Shown piece by piece: positions 10,217 to 20,700 of a stretch of DNA of 64,000 bases. Location: positions 7,688,001-7,752,000 of the forward strand of contig JAGUCH010000004.1 of assembly GCA_019096065.1 (NCBI GenBank), in the 5' to 3' direction. Made by a program: the position numbers and the translations under genes. The notes beneath the pieces are model-generated. The model had not been told where the DNA came from. It did not search any database and saw nothing but the letters and a program-made list of their open reading frames with translations. Source of the stretch: Paracyclopina nana. Taxonomy: Eukaryota > Arthropoda > Copepoda > Cyclopoida > Cyclopettidae. The first letter of the stretch is position 1, and each line of letters opens with the position of its first letter.

Positions 10217-12393
10217 TCAGCTTTGAGATTCCAAAGTGATCTTCCAATATTGGGACATGAGTGATTGGAGGAGACCAAGAAGATCTCTCGTTTTCCAGTC
10301 ACAAATGCCCCCAATGCACCGCAATTCTGGGCAACTTTTGACCAGTCTGGTAACGCTGTCATCAGTTAGTCTCACAAATCCAATTTCACTGCTGCCAATG
10401 CGGATCTCTTCCATGCTTGTCATGCCATTCACCCTTAGAATGTCATCAAGATCCTCATCAGTGATGACAATGTTCCACAAGTAGAGTTTGATGAGGCCTT
10501 TGCAGCTTTTGAGCAGTTTTTTCCATGCATATTGGTCAGTGTTGTCCATGTGAATGTCCCACAGCTTGCAACACTGCAACTGGTTAAATCCCTTGTTGAC
10601 ATGCTGGCTTTGATCCATAGTCAAGGTGGACTGGGTGATGGTCAATGTCACCAGATTGGGACAAGTGATGCTCAAGTGGTCAACATTGACAGTGGTGGAC
10701 TTGCCACTGATGCACAGACTGGTTAACTTCTCTCCAGAGCTACCAGACCTGAGAAAAGGTGAAAAGTGGTCAAAATGAACATCTTTCAGGGTGAGGCTGT
10801 TTTGGTTGGGGAATTCTGACAAGTTCAAGGCCAAGTTGGCCAGAGTCTCTGGATTGGCATTGGCCAAAGGTTTGTTCAAGATCAAATGGCTCAAATTGGG
10901 GAACAAGAACAGGATTGCATCCATGTGGGCTGTCACATTGTTGGTCATGTTGATGTCAACCATGCTGGCTACAGGGCCAATGCAGTCAAGGCATCCAATG
11001 GAGACCCCACCTTTATCCTCATTGATTTCAAATTGCTGGAAAAATGCATTCCACACATCATCATCCAAATTGAGCTTTAATAGACTCTTGCAAGCTGTCA
11101 AGATCAATTCAAGGCCCTTGGAGTCAATGGAGCAGCCTGTCAAGTTGACTTTTCGTAGGGACTTGAGTATTTGGCCCTGAAAATGCAATATCAAATAAAT
11201 GTGGCTACAATTGAACACTTTTGGTGTCTTTCACCTTCTCAATGCTGGTCTTTGAAATGGTCTGGCCAAAGTTGACAAAAGGAGTGGGCTGATAACCGGT
11301 TCTTCGGGCAGGATCTTCTAAAAGGAATTTTCTGTTGTCTGGCAAGTGAGAATTTGATGCAGATGGATGAAAAATGTGATTTGGATTGTAGGTGCCTTGA
11401 GTGAACCACTGAATGCCCAAGTTGGTCACTCCGAAGCTCCCAACGACATCCAGATCCTCGAGAAAGGGACAACATTCAGCCACTTTGGCAAGTATGTCAT
11501 CATCACAGGTATTAGGCAAATGAAGGCTTTTCAAATTGGGCAATCTGTTGAAGCATGAGGCAAGTATGAATTTTTCAGAAAATGGCACTGAGGTCAATCC
11601 ATAATGAGGTGACTGAAATTAGAGAAAACAACAAATAACTTTTCAGTATATTCTAAAAGGTTAGTATTCACTTTGTAGCATGAAAAGGTGACTGATTGAA
11701 GGCCAGAATTGAGGCGTTTGTGCAGCAAATGCAACACTCTGCCCCTGCTCTCTTTGTTCCACTGGAGCTCATTGAAAATGTCCAAGGCCTTGAAATGGAC
11801 ATCGAAAAGCACCTCGAAGCAAGAGGCAATCAAAACTGGCAAAGGGTTGTAAGTGTGATGCTGAGATCTGTATCCAATGGTGCCCAAGTTGCTGATGAGC
11901 ATTTTGGCTGTATTCTCCAGGATTTCTTCGCGAATTTGACCTGTTTGAATAAAAACTATTGTACATGAACAATGGTCAATCCGGATTCAAGATTACCAGG
12001 CAAAATGGAGATCCAGGATCTTAGGGCTTCTTCAATGGAGGTCAAAATGTAGACTGAAGCTGGAGAAGTTGGACTGGCCTCACAATGTTGCTGGTTTTTC
12101 CATAGGGACCTTATCAGAAGGTTGGACACGGATTCCTTGCAAATTTGCCTCAATTTGGGAGGACTTTTGTCAAATTTCATCAGAACATCAATTGTTCGAC
12201 TCAGCCTCACACCCAAAGGAATATGCTCCATAATCCTACAGTTGAGAAGCTGTTGCTTTCTTGGCAAACTTTGGCTGTGCACTGAATTTGTGACACATAA
12301 AGGATCACAATGAGGGCCATGTAAATGACACTCCAGCACGACATTAAATGCTTTGAGCAGAATGTGTGTCATGTCATGATGGCTTTCACTCAT
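10217..12393 (-). CDS. Leucine-rich-repeat protein, unrecognised
   Basis: Four exons: 11997-12393, 11672-11940, 11235-11612 and 10217-11176, with introns of 56-59 bp, give 667 aa. The N-terminal third (MSESHHDMTHILLKAFNVV) has no repeat I can name. From about residue 220 there are repeated LRR units such as LPNLKSLHLPNTCDDDIL, LRKVNLTGCSIDSKGLELI and LVTLTITQSTLTM, of the cysteine-containing/AMN1-like type found in F-box LRR and Zyg11-type substrate adaptors. No F-box is evident by eye. An AATAAA (complement of 10209-10214) starts two bases past the stop. Function unknown; a ubiquitin-ligase adaptor is a guess. Confidence 0.75.
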
Positions 12394-12642
12394 GAAAAAG
12401 AGACATGATTTAGGCCAGGTTTTCCTATAGTGATTATTTTTTTTGCTACTTTAACTTGGAAACATGCCAAAACAGCTAGAAATGATCAGCTGGCAAAAAA
12501 TCTTCGCTTTGTCAAGATTTTTAAAAAATGTATTCACTGCATTTATCATAAAGAAGCGAAATAATTTTGAAGGTTTGTTAAAATTGACAATCAATAGAGG
12601 CATAAAAAAAATAAGGATGATAATCATAGTAATAATTCATAA

Positions 12643-13812
12643 TTAATTGTAATGTTTTAGTAATTTTTCGTGGCTCTTTCTGCAAATGGCTTGCTGAATT
12701 TGGAGCAACTGGGGAAGAACTTTGCAAGTCCGGATGACATCCGGATGCTCAAGTGTCACTTGGATTTCATGCGAAACCCTCTCAATAACAGCTTTCACAC
12801 AATGTCTAATTGTCCTATTTTCCAAAGAGAAGTCAGCTTGAAACACTGACACCAAATCACTCGTATCACTACTTGTCAAAATCCAGAATGAGGCAAGGAC
12901 TGACCAGGTGACCACTTCCTCATCATTCAGGATTTGCAGCTTGTCATCAAAACCTTGATTCTTGATGAACTCCAATTTTCTCTGACAATCACTAAAGTCA
13001 CAAATAAGCAGATCCTCAATGCAAAGCTTGACATGATCATGTGGATTATTCGAGTCATGGATGACAAATCCATATTCAATGTAGAGTTTGACATTGTCAT
13101 GTGGCCCATAGCTAATGTAAACTTGACCACGTGGTTGGTCACATCCAGATTTAAGGGTGTAAAACTCCGAGTCAGTCTCAACATGAACACTGACATGGGG
13201 ATCATGGTTGAACATGTCGAGGACTGGAGCGAGAGCTAAATTGTCATGGCCGTCTTTGAAATACACAGCCCTGGTGTTGACAGTGAACCATGCCCAGGCA
13301 AAGTCAGGCCAATCCAGATTGTGGCCAAACTTGGCAAACTGGTCATGCACAAGGTCATGCTGAGCTTGTATGAGCTGTTGCACTGATCGAGGCCTGATCA
13401 AGGATATGCAATCCGGATCAACATCAAATAAGGGGACATCATAACTTTGAGGCAGGGAATTTAAGTAGATCTTCCAATTTGAATTTTGTCTTTTTTCACC
13501 ACACAAAAAATGGACAAGCATCACATGAGTGGACCAAGCTGGGTTCAACTTTGAAGACAGTAGGTGTCTGGTGATCATTTTGTCAATAGGGACTCGAATG
13601 AGAATTTGGCCATTGTGGATGTCCGCTTCACTCCGGAAGCCTCGGCCTGACTGAGGAAAATGGAACAATTGCAATTTGGTGTGTTGAAGAATGCCCATCA
13701 TCCATTGAAGAAGCTCAATTGTGGAGGAATCAGTAGCTCTAACTGGCATCATTTCATTATTCATCGGAATATTTCTTCGCTTTCGTTGACGGGTCCTCCG
13801 AGTTCGACCCAT
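12643..13812 (-). CDS. SETD4: SET domain-containing protein 4 (lysine methyltransferase)
   Basis: A single-exon gene of 389 aa. The start MGRTRRTRQRKRRN matches the basic N-terminus of SETD4. Further in-frame codons upstream run antisense to Rab10 and are ignored. The split SET domain shows SGRGFRSEADIHNGQILIRVP, then WAWFTVNTRAVYF, the cofactor motif FNHDPHV and YGPHDNVKLYIEYGF with the catalytic-region Tyr. A Rubisco-LSMT-type C-terminal domain follows. SETD4 methylates histone or non-histone lysines; the precise substrate cannot be read here. Only 52 bp separate its start from the Rab10 stop, so a shared transcript or tight head-to-tail spacing is likely. Confidence 0.93.
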   Translation of the reverse strand: MGRTRRTRQRKRRNIPMNNEMMPVRATDSSTIELLQWMMGILQHTKLQLFHFPQSGRGFRSEADIHNGQILIRVPIDKMITRHLLSSKLNPAWSTHVMLVHFLCGEKRQNSNWKIYLNSLPQSYDVPLFDVDPDCISLIRPRSVQQLIQAQHDLVHDQFAKFGHNLDWPDFAWAWFTVNTRAVYFKDGHDNLALAPVLDMFNHDPHVSVHVETDSEFYTLKSGCDQPRGQVYISYGPHDNVKLYIEYGFVIHDSNNPHDHVKLCIEDLLICDFSDCQRKLEFIKNQGFDDKLQILNDEEVVTWSVLASFWILTSSDTSDLVSVFQADFSLENRTIRHCVKAVIERVSHEIQVTLEHPDVIRTCKVLPQLLQIQQAICRKSHEKLLKHYN

Positions 13813-13864
13813 GATGTTCTGATGTCTTTGGCAGGTACAGTATTTATAAAGGATGATTTTGTTT

Positions 13865-14575
13865 CTAGTTGGTGCAACACTTGGATCCTGTTGAGGAGCT
13901 GGGAGGTGGCAACGGTTGCCTTGGCTCTTGCACATCAATGGTCTTATCAAGGATCGACTCGGAGAGCTCCATGAATGCTTTGTCAATGTTCACATTAGTC
14001 TTGGCTGATGTCTCGAGAAACCGGATGCCATTCTCCTTGGCAATGACTTCACCTCTTTCCTTGGGGATCACTCGCTTATCCTCCATGTCACACTTGTTGC
14101 CAAGAATCATTTTCTCCACATCTTCATTGGCATGCTCTTGAATGTTTCGCAGCCACTTGGCAATGTTGTCGAACGACTTGCTATTTGTAATGTCGTAGAC
14201 TAACATGATTCCCATAGCTCCTCTGAAATTAAATCATTAACATTAGTAAATCTTAATTGGCAAGGGGTTCAAAAACGCAAAAGCAGCCTTAACTCTCGAG
14301 CAGTTGCTTTGCAGTCCTTTGAAAAATAAAAATTACCTGTAGTAAGAAGTGGTGATGGTATGAAATCTCTCTTGGCCTGCAGTGTCCCAGATTTGCAGCT
14401 TGATCTTCTTGCCTCGCAACTCGATGGTCTTGATTTTGAAATCAATTCCAATGGTGCTGATGAAAGTCGTGTTGAAGGCATCATCACTGAACCTGAACAG
14501 AATACACGTTTTGCCAACGCCAGAGTCTCCGATCAGTAGGAGCTTGAACAAAAGGTCATAGCTCTTTTTAGCCAT
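13865..14575 (-). CDS. Rab10: Rab10 small GTPase
   Basis: Exons 14337-14575 and 13865-14222 give 198 aa. The start [19 protein letters not shown] and the switch region [16 protein letters not shown] are almost identical to Rab10/Rab8. The continuation [28 protein letters not shown] and [10 protein letters not shown] favours Rab10. All GTP-binding motifs are present: [18 protein letters not shown] and ETSAK. Rab10 directs exocytic and basolateral membrane traffic. The C-terminus is KCCTN, so the prenylated cysteines are followed by two residues (a CCXX end as in Rab5), unlike the plain CC end of vertebrate Rab10. The 5' flank up to 15049 probably holds a 5' UTR intron. Confidence 0.95.
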
Positions 14576-15049
14576 GATGACAACAAATCTGAAACATGAA
14601 AAAAGGGAATCCAGTTAGATTACTTTGCTGGCAAATTCTCGCGACATTGCGATAAAACAGTGATGTTTTTTTTCATACTTGAAAAGTAACTGGCTTTTTA
14701 GAGGAACTAGAATTTTTCAAATCACATCTCAATTTTTGAATCAAAGAAAAGACACAAAAAGAATGATAATCCCAAGTAAGTGAAAAGTTTCAGTTACAAA
14801 GCCAAGCAGGAAGTTTCAGACCTGATTACTCTGCTTAACATGCAACAAAAGGGAAGGGCGAATTAGAGTTTTGCTTGAGTAAACAGATAGACAAATCAAG
14901 ATTAATTGAGCAAACTAGGCAACAGTTATCTTGAGAGAGTGATCGGGAAAAACCCCACTAGTCCCTCTAAAGAGTTCACAATATTGGCAAAAATTCCAGG
15001 TTTTCTGAATGCATAATTTTCGTGGATGAGCTTCTTCAAGCTTTCTTCT
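14576..15049. other. Rab10 upstream region
   Basis: 474 bp between the Rab10 start and the MCTS1 stop on the same strand. It should hold the Rab10 promoter and 5' UTR. I see no conserved element or further coding sequence. Confidence 0.5.
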
Positions 15050-15665
15050 TCATGCTTTGATTTCTTTCATGTTCCAAAGTCCATCATTGAGGTAGTGATA
15101 ATTTTCAACACCAATCCCTTTGTTTTTTGATGCAATGTCAGCAGTGCTCATGGCAGTCCTGCCAACTGCCAAGGGATGCTCTTTACCCTCTGCAAATATG
15201 GCAACAATGGCATTTTCTGGGCACTCTGTCATTTCAGCATTGGGATGGGTGAGTCCTGGACACATAATGTTAGCCCCAGAGAGCACAAATTTAATTGCTC
15301 CTTTGTCGACTCTTTGCCTTGGCAGCAAAAAGGGATACTGATGCAAGAGCTTCAAGGTAGGACACCTGTAAAAACAGAGAAAATGACACTAAGTAACCAA
15401 TATTGTTGGCCTAAAAACAGTGCACTTACCATGGCCCCTCTCTGGATCTGAAGAAGAGCAGTCTGCCGGATGAATTGATGAGCAGCTCAAGATGATCATG
15501 ACACTTGACCACTTTGAAAGCATCCTTCTTTGGCAAAAAATTGTCCATGAAAGGCTCAATGCCTGGATAGCCCTCTAACAGCTTATTCCGGATCCCCTTT
15601 TGCACTGAGGACTTGAGCTGCGTGATACCAGAAATGGACTCTTTCTCGTCGAACTTCTTGAACAT
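15050..15665 (-). CDS. MCTS1: Malignant T-cell-amplified sequence 1 (MCT-1) translation factor
   Basis: Exons 15430-15665 and 15050-15365 (64-bp intron) give 183 aa, close to the usual 181. The protein opens [20 protein letters not shown]. The N-terminal DUF1947-type domain includes [23 protein letters not shown] and [11 protein letters not shown]. The PUA domain has [33 protein letters not shown] and the ending [22 protein letters not shown]1 with DENR recycles post-termination 40S subunits and promotes reinitiation. The gene shares an upstream region with the divergent U2A' gene. A GTGAGT donor at about 15727 upstream of the start may mark a 5' UTR exon. Confidence 0.96.
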
Positions 15666-16503
15666 GGCGATGAGTAATTCGAAAAAAACTTCTAGATTGA
15701 AGAGGGCAAGGCAGGAATTATTACTCACGAGGAAAATTTGCCAGATCTAGCGGTCCATGATCTTTTTCAGTCAGTACTTGATGAAAAACGCCAAAATGGT
15801 TTTGCTCTTTAAATCGAACATTCTTAGTAAATTACTTACTTTATAGATTAGAAGCTCTTAAAGATTATTTCTGAGTGAAACAACAACAGCAATTTATCAC
15901 TGTTGCATTTTGACGGAAAATTCTCTGTTCCACTCAAGTAAATTAATATGTAATAACTCTGAACTTAAAACTCGTCAACTGACGTGGCGTCAGATCACAA
16001 GTGAGTCGATTACTCTATGAATGAAAAATCGCTAGAGTAAAATGCAATAAACTTGTCTCATGCAAAGTATTTAAGGCTTGAATTATTCATTTTCATAAAT
16101 AATGTGCTTTAATTATGAGCATGAAAATATTAGAAAAGTCAATCGATACGCAGAAAGAAAAACGTGCCCTAAAAATTGCGTTCCTCTCTCTTTATAAAAG
16201 CGTTACTTTTCAGTTTTACGTTATCAATTGACAAAAAAAGTTCAAATCGTTTACTTTTGCCGTTAAAGCTTTCCTTTTTTATCATTTGTGAATTTCATAT
16301 AAGAGTTAATCCAGATTTGATGTAGATCGATCAGAATTCATAAGAAAGTCGACTCTTTTTTTGGCGCTTTTCTGAGCTCCTTTTTTTGTATGTCTGGTAT
16401 TCGCGGCCGCTTTGAGTCTTTGGCAACAAGAGTTGTAAACGAAATAGAAGAAAAGCCGAAGTTTTCAAACGTTGTTAGCACTAATTCGCTCTTTCTCACA
16501 ATC
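15666..16503. promoter_or_regulatory. Divergent MCTS1/U2A' promoter region
   Basis: 838 bp between divergent starts. It holds TTTGACGGAAAA at 15909-15920 (the window-wide promoter motif) and a TTTGGCGC-like E2F-type sequence near 16361-16368. An ATG at 16390 is in frame with the U2A' start. Confidence 0.45.
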
Positions 16504-17385
16504 ATGGTCAAGTTGACGGCGGAATTGATCCTTGGCGCCGCTCAGTACATAAATCCAGTTCGAGAGCGTGAATTGGACCTCAGTGGTAAAGACTTTTAAA
16601 TACAAAAATAGTTTAACTCGACTAACTTTGATTTTGCTTGCAGATTACAAAATCCCAGTTGTTGAGAACTTGGGCGCAACGCTGGACCAGTTTGACACCA
16701 TCAATTTCACCAACAATGAAATTCGCAAAATTGACAACTTTCCTTACCTGCCTCGGTTGAAATGCTTGATTTTCAACAACAACCGCATCATGTAAGTCTT
16801 TAAGCTTATCACCTAATTCACCTTTTTTAACATTGCCTTCTTTGTAGGAGAATTGCTGATGCTCTTGAAGAAAACTTACCGCATTTGTCAACTCTGATTT
16901 TGACCAATAACAATATCCAAGAATTGGCAGACATCGAGAAGCTGTCCTCAGTACAAACCATTGAATTTCTCACCATTCTTCACAATCCTGTGGCCGCTAA
17001 GCCCAACTATAGGGCTTATGTCATTCACAAGTTCCCCAATTTGAGAGTGCTCGACTTCAAGAAAGTCAAGCAGAAGGAACGCGACGAGGCCAAGGCTCTG
17101 TTCAAGTCGAAACAAGGCAAGGAGCAGCTCAAGGAGATTGAGAAGAAAGCCAAGACATTTGTTCCTGGTGGCAATATGCCTGATGTCAAGAAATCCAACG
17201 CTGCCGGCCTAACTCCCGAACAGGTCAAGGCCATTAAGGAAGCCATTTCAAAGGCAACAACTTTGGAAGAGATTGAGCGACTCAATCACATGCTCAGGAC
17301 TGGCAACATTCCTGGCTCCAATGGGGCCAAGAGCAATGGCAACAATCCTGACCAACAAGTTGAGGAGATGGATGAAGATGAATAA
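16504..17385 (+). CDS. SNRPA1: U2 snRNP-specific protein A'
   Basis: Exons 16504-16585, 16644-16791 and 16848-17385 (introns 58 and 56 bp) give 255 aa. The protein opens MVKLTAELILGAAQYINPVR as in all U2A' proteins, then LRRs: YKIPVVENLGATLDQFDTI, FTNNEIRKIDNFPYLPRLK and STLILTNNNIQELADIEK, with the LRR cap RVLDFKKVKQKERDEA. The C-terminal half is the usual charged helical region ending in an acidic MDEDE. It binds U2B'' and U2 snRNA and acts in branch-point recognition. The stop TAA lies inside an AATAAA (17381-17386). An in-frame ATG at 16390 would add 38 residues, but the family start at 16504 is preferred. Confidence 0.97.
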
Positions 17386-17710
17386 AAATGTTAATGATTT
17401 ATTGATTTCTTCGCACCCAAATCTGTCGTTGCACTCAAGGTCTGTCAGTTGTCATGACTGGCGCTAAGACGATCTTGGACAGAGCGAATGAATAATAAAT
17501 CAGCATTGGAAAGTGTGTTTCTTTGGGTACGTATTTCTCCTCAGACATTGTGACCTTAGTGGGAAGGCCGAGAAGCGAAAACAAAGGCCAATAAATTCCT
17601 ACAGGTTAGACATATCACATTTATTTAAGTTTAAAACAGTCTTTTCAATAGAAGTAGTAGCAATGTTATTTTTGTGTAGTTGTTGCCATGAAAAATACTG
17701 TAGTAAGTGA
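17386..17710. other. Convergent U2A'/integrin 3' region
   Basis: 3' flanks of two convergent genes. On the minus strand, AATAAA (complement of about 17620) can serve the integrin gene. Nothing else seen. Confidence 0.5.
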
Positions 17711-20700
17711 CTAGCGATCTTGTGGGTTGAAAGTAGGATTTTGAATTGTGGTTGTGGCTTGCTTGAAAATGGGATTGGAGTTGGCATTGAATTTCATGTT
17801 TTTCCTCTCCGCTTCAAATTTGGCAAATTCTTGTCGGTCATGAATGGTTGTGAAAGCTTTCCACAAGAAAATGGTCACAAGCCCTACTCCCACAATGGCA
17901 CCAATCACACCTAAAATAATGCCCAGCAAATCTGCAGGTTTAGGGCAGTTTAGCTTTCGCTTCTCCAAAGGCAAGTCTTCATCCGGATGCAAATGGAGAA
18001 TCACTTGTCCTGGTCCTTGATCATTGCCAAGGAAATCACTGTGACTAAATGTGTAGTCACAAATGCCAAATAAAAATGTGCAGTTGTTCCAAGTGGAAAA
18101 CTCCCTATAACAAATGATAAATTATTATTTTTAACACAAAATCTTTTAAAAAACTTCAAAAATTTTCCTCAACTGTAAATGAATTCCAAGCCCCTCAAAA
18201 TGACTTGAATGAATTTTGAAATATAGTGAGATTAAACCTGAAAATCTTCAGAAAAGTTTCATTGCTTTCTCCAATGTGTAAGGGATTCAAACATTCAAAA
18301 ATGTGGCGTGCCATTTTGTAGGGATCAGACTCTTATTTTAAGGTATTGATAATTACTTTGAAGGCACAAGCTCGTCATAGATGAATGGGCAGTTTTTGGA
18401 GCAATTAGCTCTGATTTCCTGCTGAATGTCATCACTGCTTTCAGGATTGATCAGCAGGTCTGGCGATCCAAAAGCTAAACATTCCACACAAGGCCTCAAT
18501 TGAGCGCACTGGGTCTGGCAAGTCTCACAAATCTGGCAAAACTTGCCAGTGTACCCATCATCTGTGCACTCACATTGATCACAAGGGCACACTCCATGTC
18601 CGCTGCAAATTAGGTGCGGTGAGTCAGGATTTCGGCACTGATCAGACTCCATTTTGCACCCACAATTCATGCCAGTCCAAGGTGGGATGCATTGGCATTG
18701 GCCGCAAATGCATTCGCCATTTCCAGAGCAAATTCGCCCATATTCATCTCTTATGCAGGCAGTGTTGTCACAAATCTGAAATCATAACATTGTTTACTTT
18801 GTGGATTTGGCGGGAAGACTCTACGCAGTTCCATTCTATTAACTATCTGCTTAGCTTAGCCTTGGCTTTGATTGCTTTTGCAAACTGCTTCCAATTGTTA
18901 AAGTTTTCTTACAGTTTGGCAGTATTTCCCAGTGATGCTCACTCCTGGCCTTGGATCAGTGCAATTGCAAGCACCACACACACATTCACCCCTGTCAGAG
19001 CAGACTGGACCTTCTCTGGTGATGGTCCCATTTTTGATTGTGGGCCTACACTTGAACTCTGGATCTTGTTGATCTTCCAAACTTCCCATGGGACACTCAC
19101 ATTTGGTGCCAAAAGCTGTGCCACAACACTGACACACTCCACATATGGAGTGTCCTGCAAAGTTACACTCTGGAGATCCACAAGAGTCTTCTTGGGGCAC
19201 TTCCACTGAACAGGGACAGTTGCAAATGGGCTCAATTTCAATTATCATTTCCTCCTGAATGCCCACAGGGTGGACAGTGAAAGTTTCACTGGAGCAAGCC
19301 TTGAGAGTGATCTCCATTTCAAACTGGACTGGTGTACCCAACTCCACATGATTGCACCCTTTGTTGCCCTCATTGACATTCCTGCATTTTGGCTTGATGG
19401 CAACATTACAGTTGGAGCTGTGCGTAGACTCTACATTGATGCTATAGTAAACAAAGAATGATACATAGATTCCACGCAGTCGAATCGAAGTACCTTGTGG
19501 TAATGGCTTGGTATTGCTGCTTCACCAGTTCCACTATGTTTGAGGAGTCAGCTGACAATACTCCAGCACTGGAGCCAGAGACAATTTTGCTCAGTCCTTG
19601 GTACAAGCCAAACTTGTCCTCAGTCACTGCCCAAATGATATTGACAGCATTCTCCTTGGCTAGATGATTGATGTGCCCAATGCTGGGGTAGTCTTGAATT
19701 GTGCTATAGGTGTAGAACCCTGTCTGGTTCAAATGGCACTTGCCATCATTGGGAGTGACTAGTCCCCCAAGTTTGCCATCCATGGCAATGTGAAAGCTCT
19801 GGTCAGTTGTGTAGATGATCACTCTCCTGGATTGCTGCCTCCAACCCACTTCTTTCTCACAAACAATTACCTAAATGATAACCAGCGCTTATTAAAGACT
19901 AAACTCAAACAACTCTATAAAAGACCTGTAAACTAATATTTCTTAAAATAAGTTATAGGGCAATTTTTGGGCTAAAATGCCCCAACATACACCTATCCTG
20001 AAAAGGCCCTAATTCTTTGGAATGTACTACCTAACCGCAAATCCACCTAAACGCAATTCACTTTTACGCAAATCTGCTTTTATGCAGTCCACCTAAAAGC
20101 ACTCCACTTAAACGCAGTCAACCTTTCCGCATAGTTATTAAATTCCAAGCTTTTTAATATGAAAACAGATATAATTATGCAGAAAAATCTGTTCATACTT
20201 AGATACTTGTACTGATAAGGTAGAAAACATAGCAGGCTTTTTCAGATGAGCTCATATTTGGTTAGATATAACCAATTGAAAGAGTTTTGTTACCTAAAAA
20301 CTAATCTGCAAGTCTCTCAAATGCTCAGAAACAGAAATATTCAAGCTCAAACTCTATTTGACTGAGCAATAAACTTACGTAAAAAACCCAATTTCTCATG
20401 AAGTCAAATAACTTAGATCTCCCAATTTTAGAGTGGATCAATGCTGTTCATTCTGTCAGAAAATGACCCATCAGATAGACTGGATTTTTTCAGAATTTTA
20501 ATTCAAATTTAAATGGCCGGTATAGGCCAGGTTCTCAAATTTGGTAACATTTTGGTTAACCATTAAAATTAATATTACTTCTTTTTTTTGTTCACAAACA
20601 TTGTGAAATAATTATGACTGTGTATTGCTGTTGACTGCATTTAGGCGGACTGCGTTTAAATGGACTGCGTTTAGGTGGATTGCGTTCAGGTGGATTTGCG

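Noticed and set aside
13813..13986. 58-residue N-terminal extension of SETD4
   Set aside because: It is antisense to the Rab10 coding end; the family start is at 13812.
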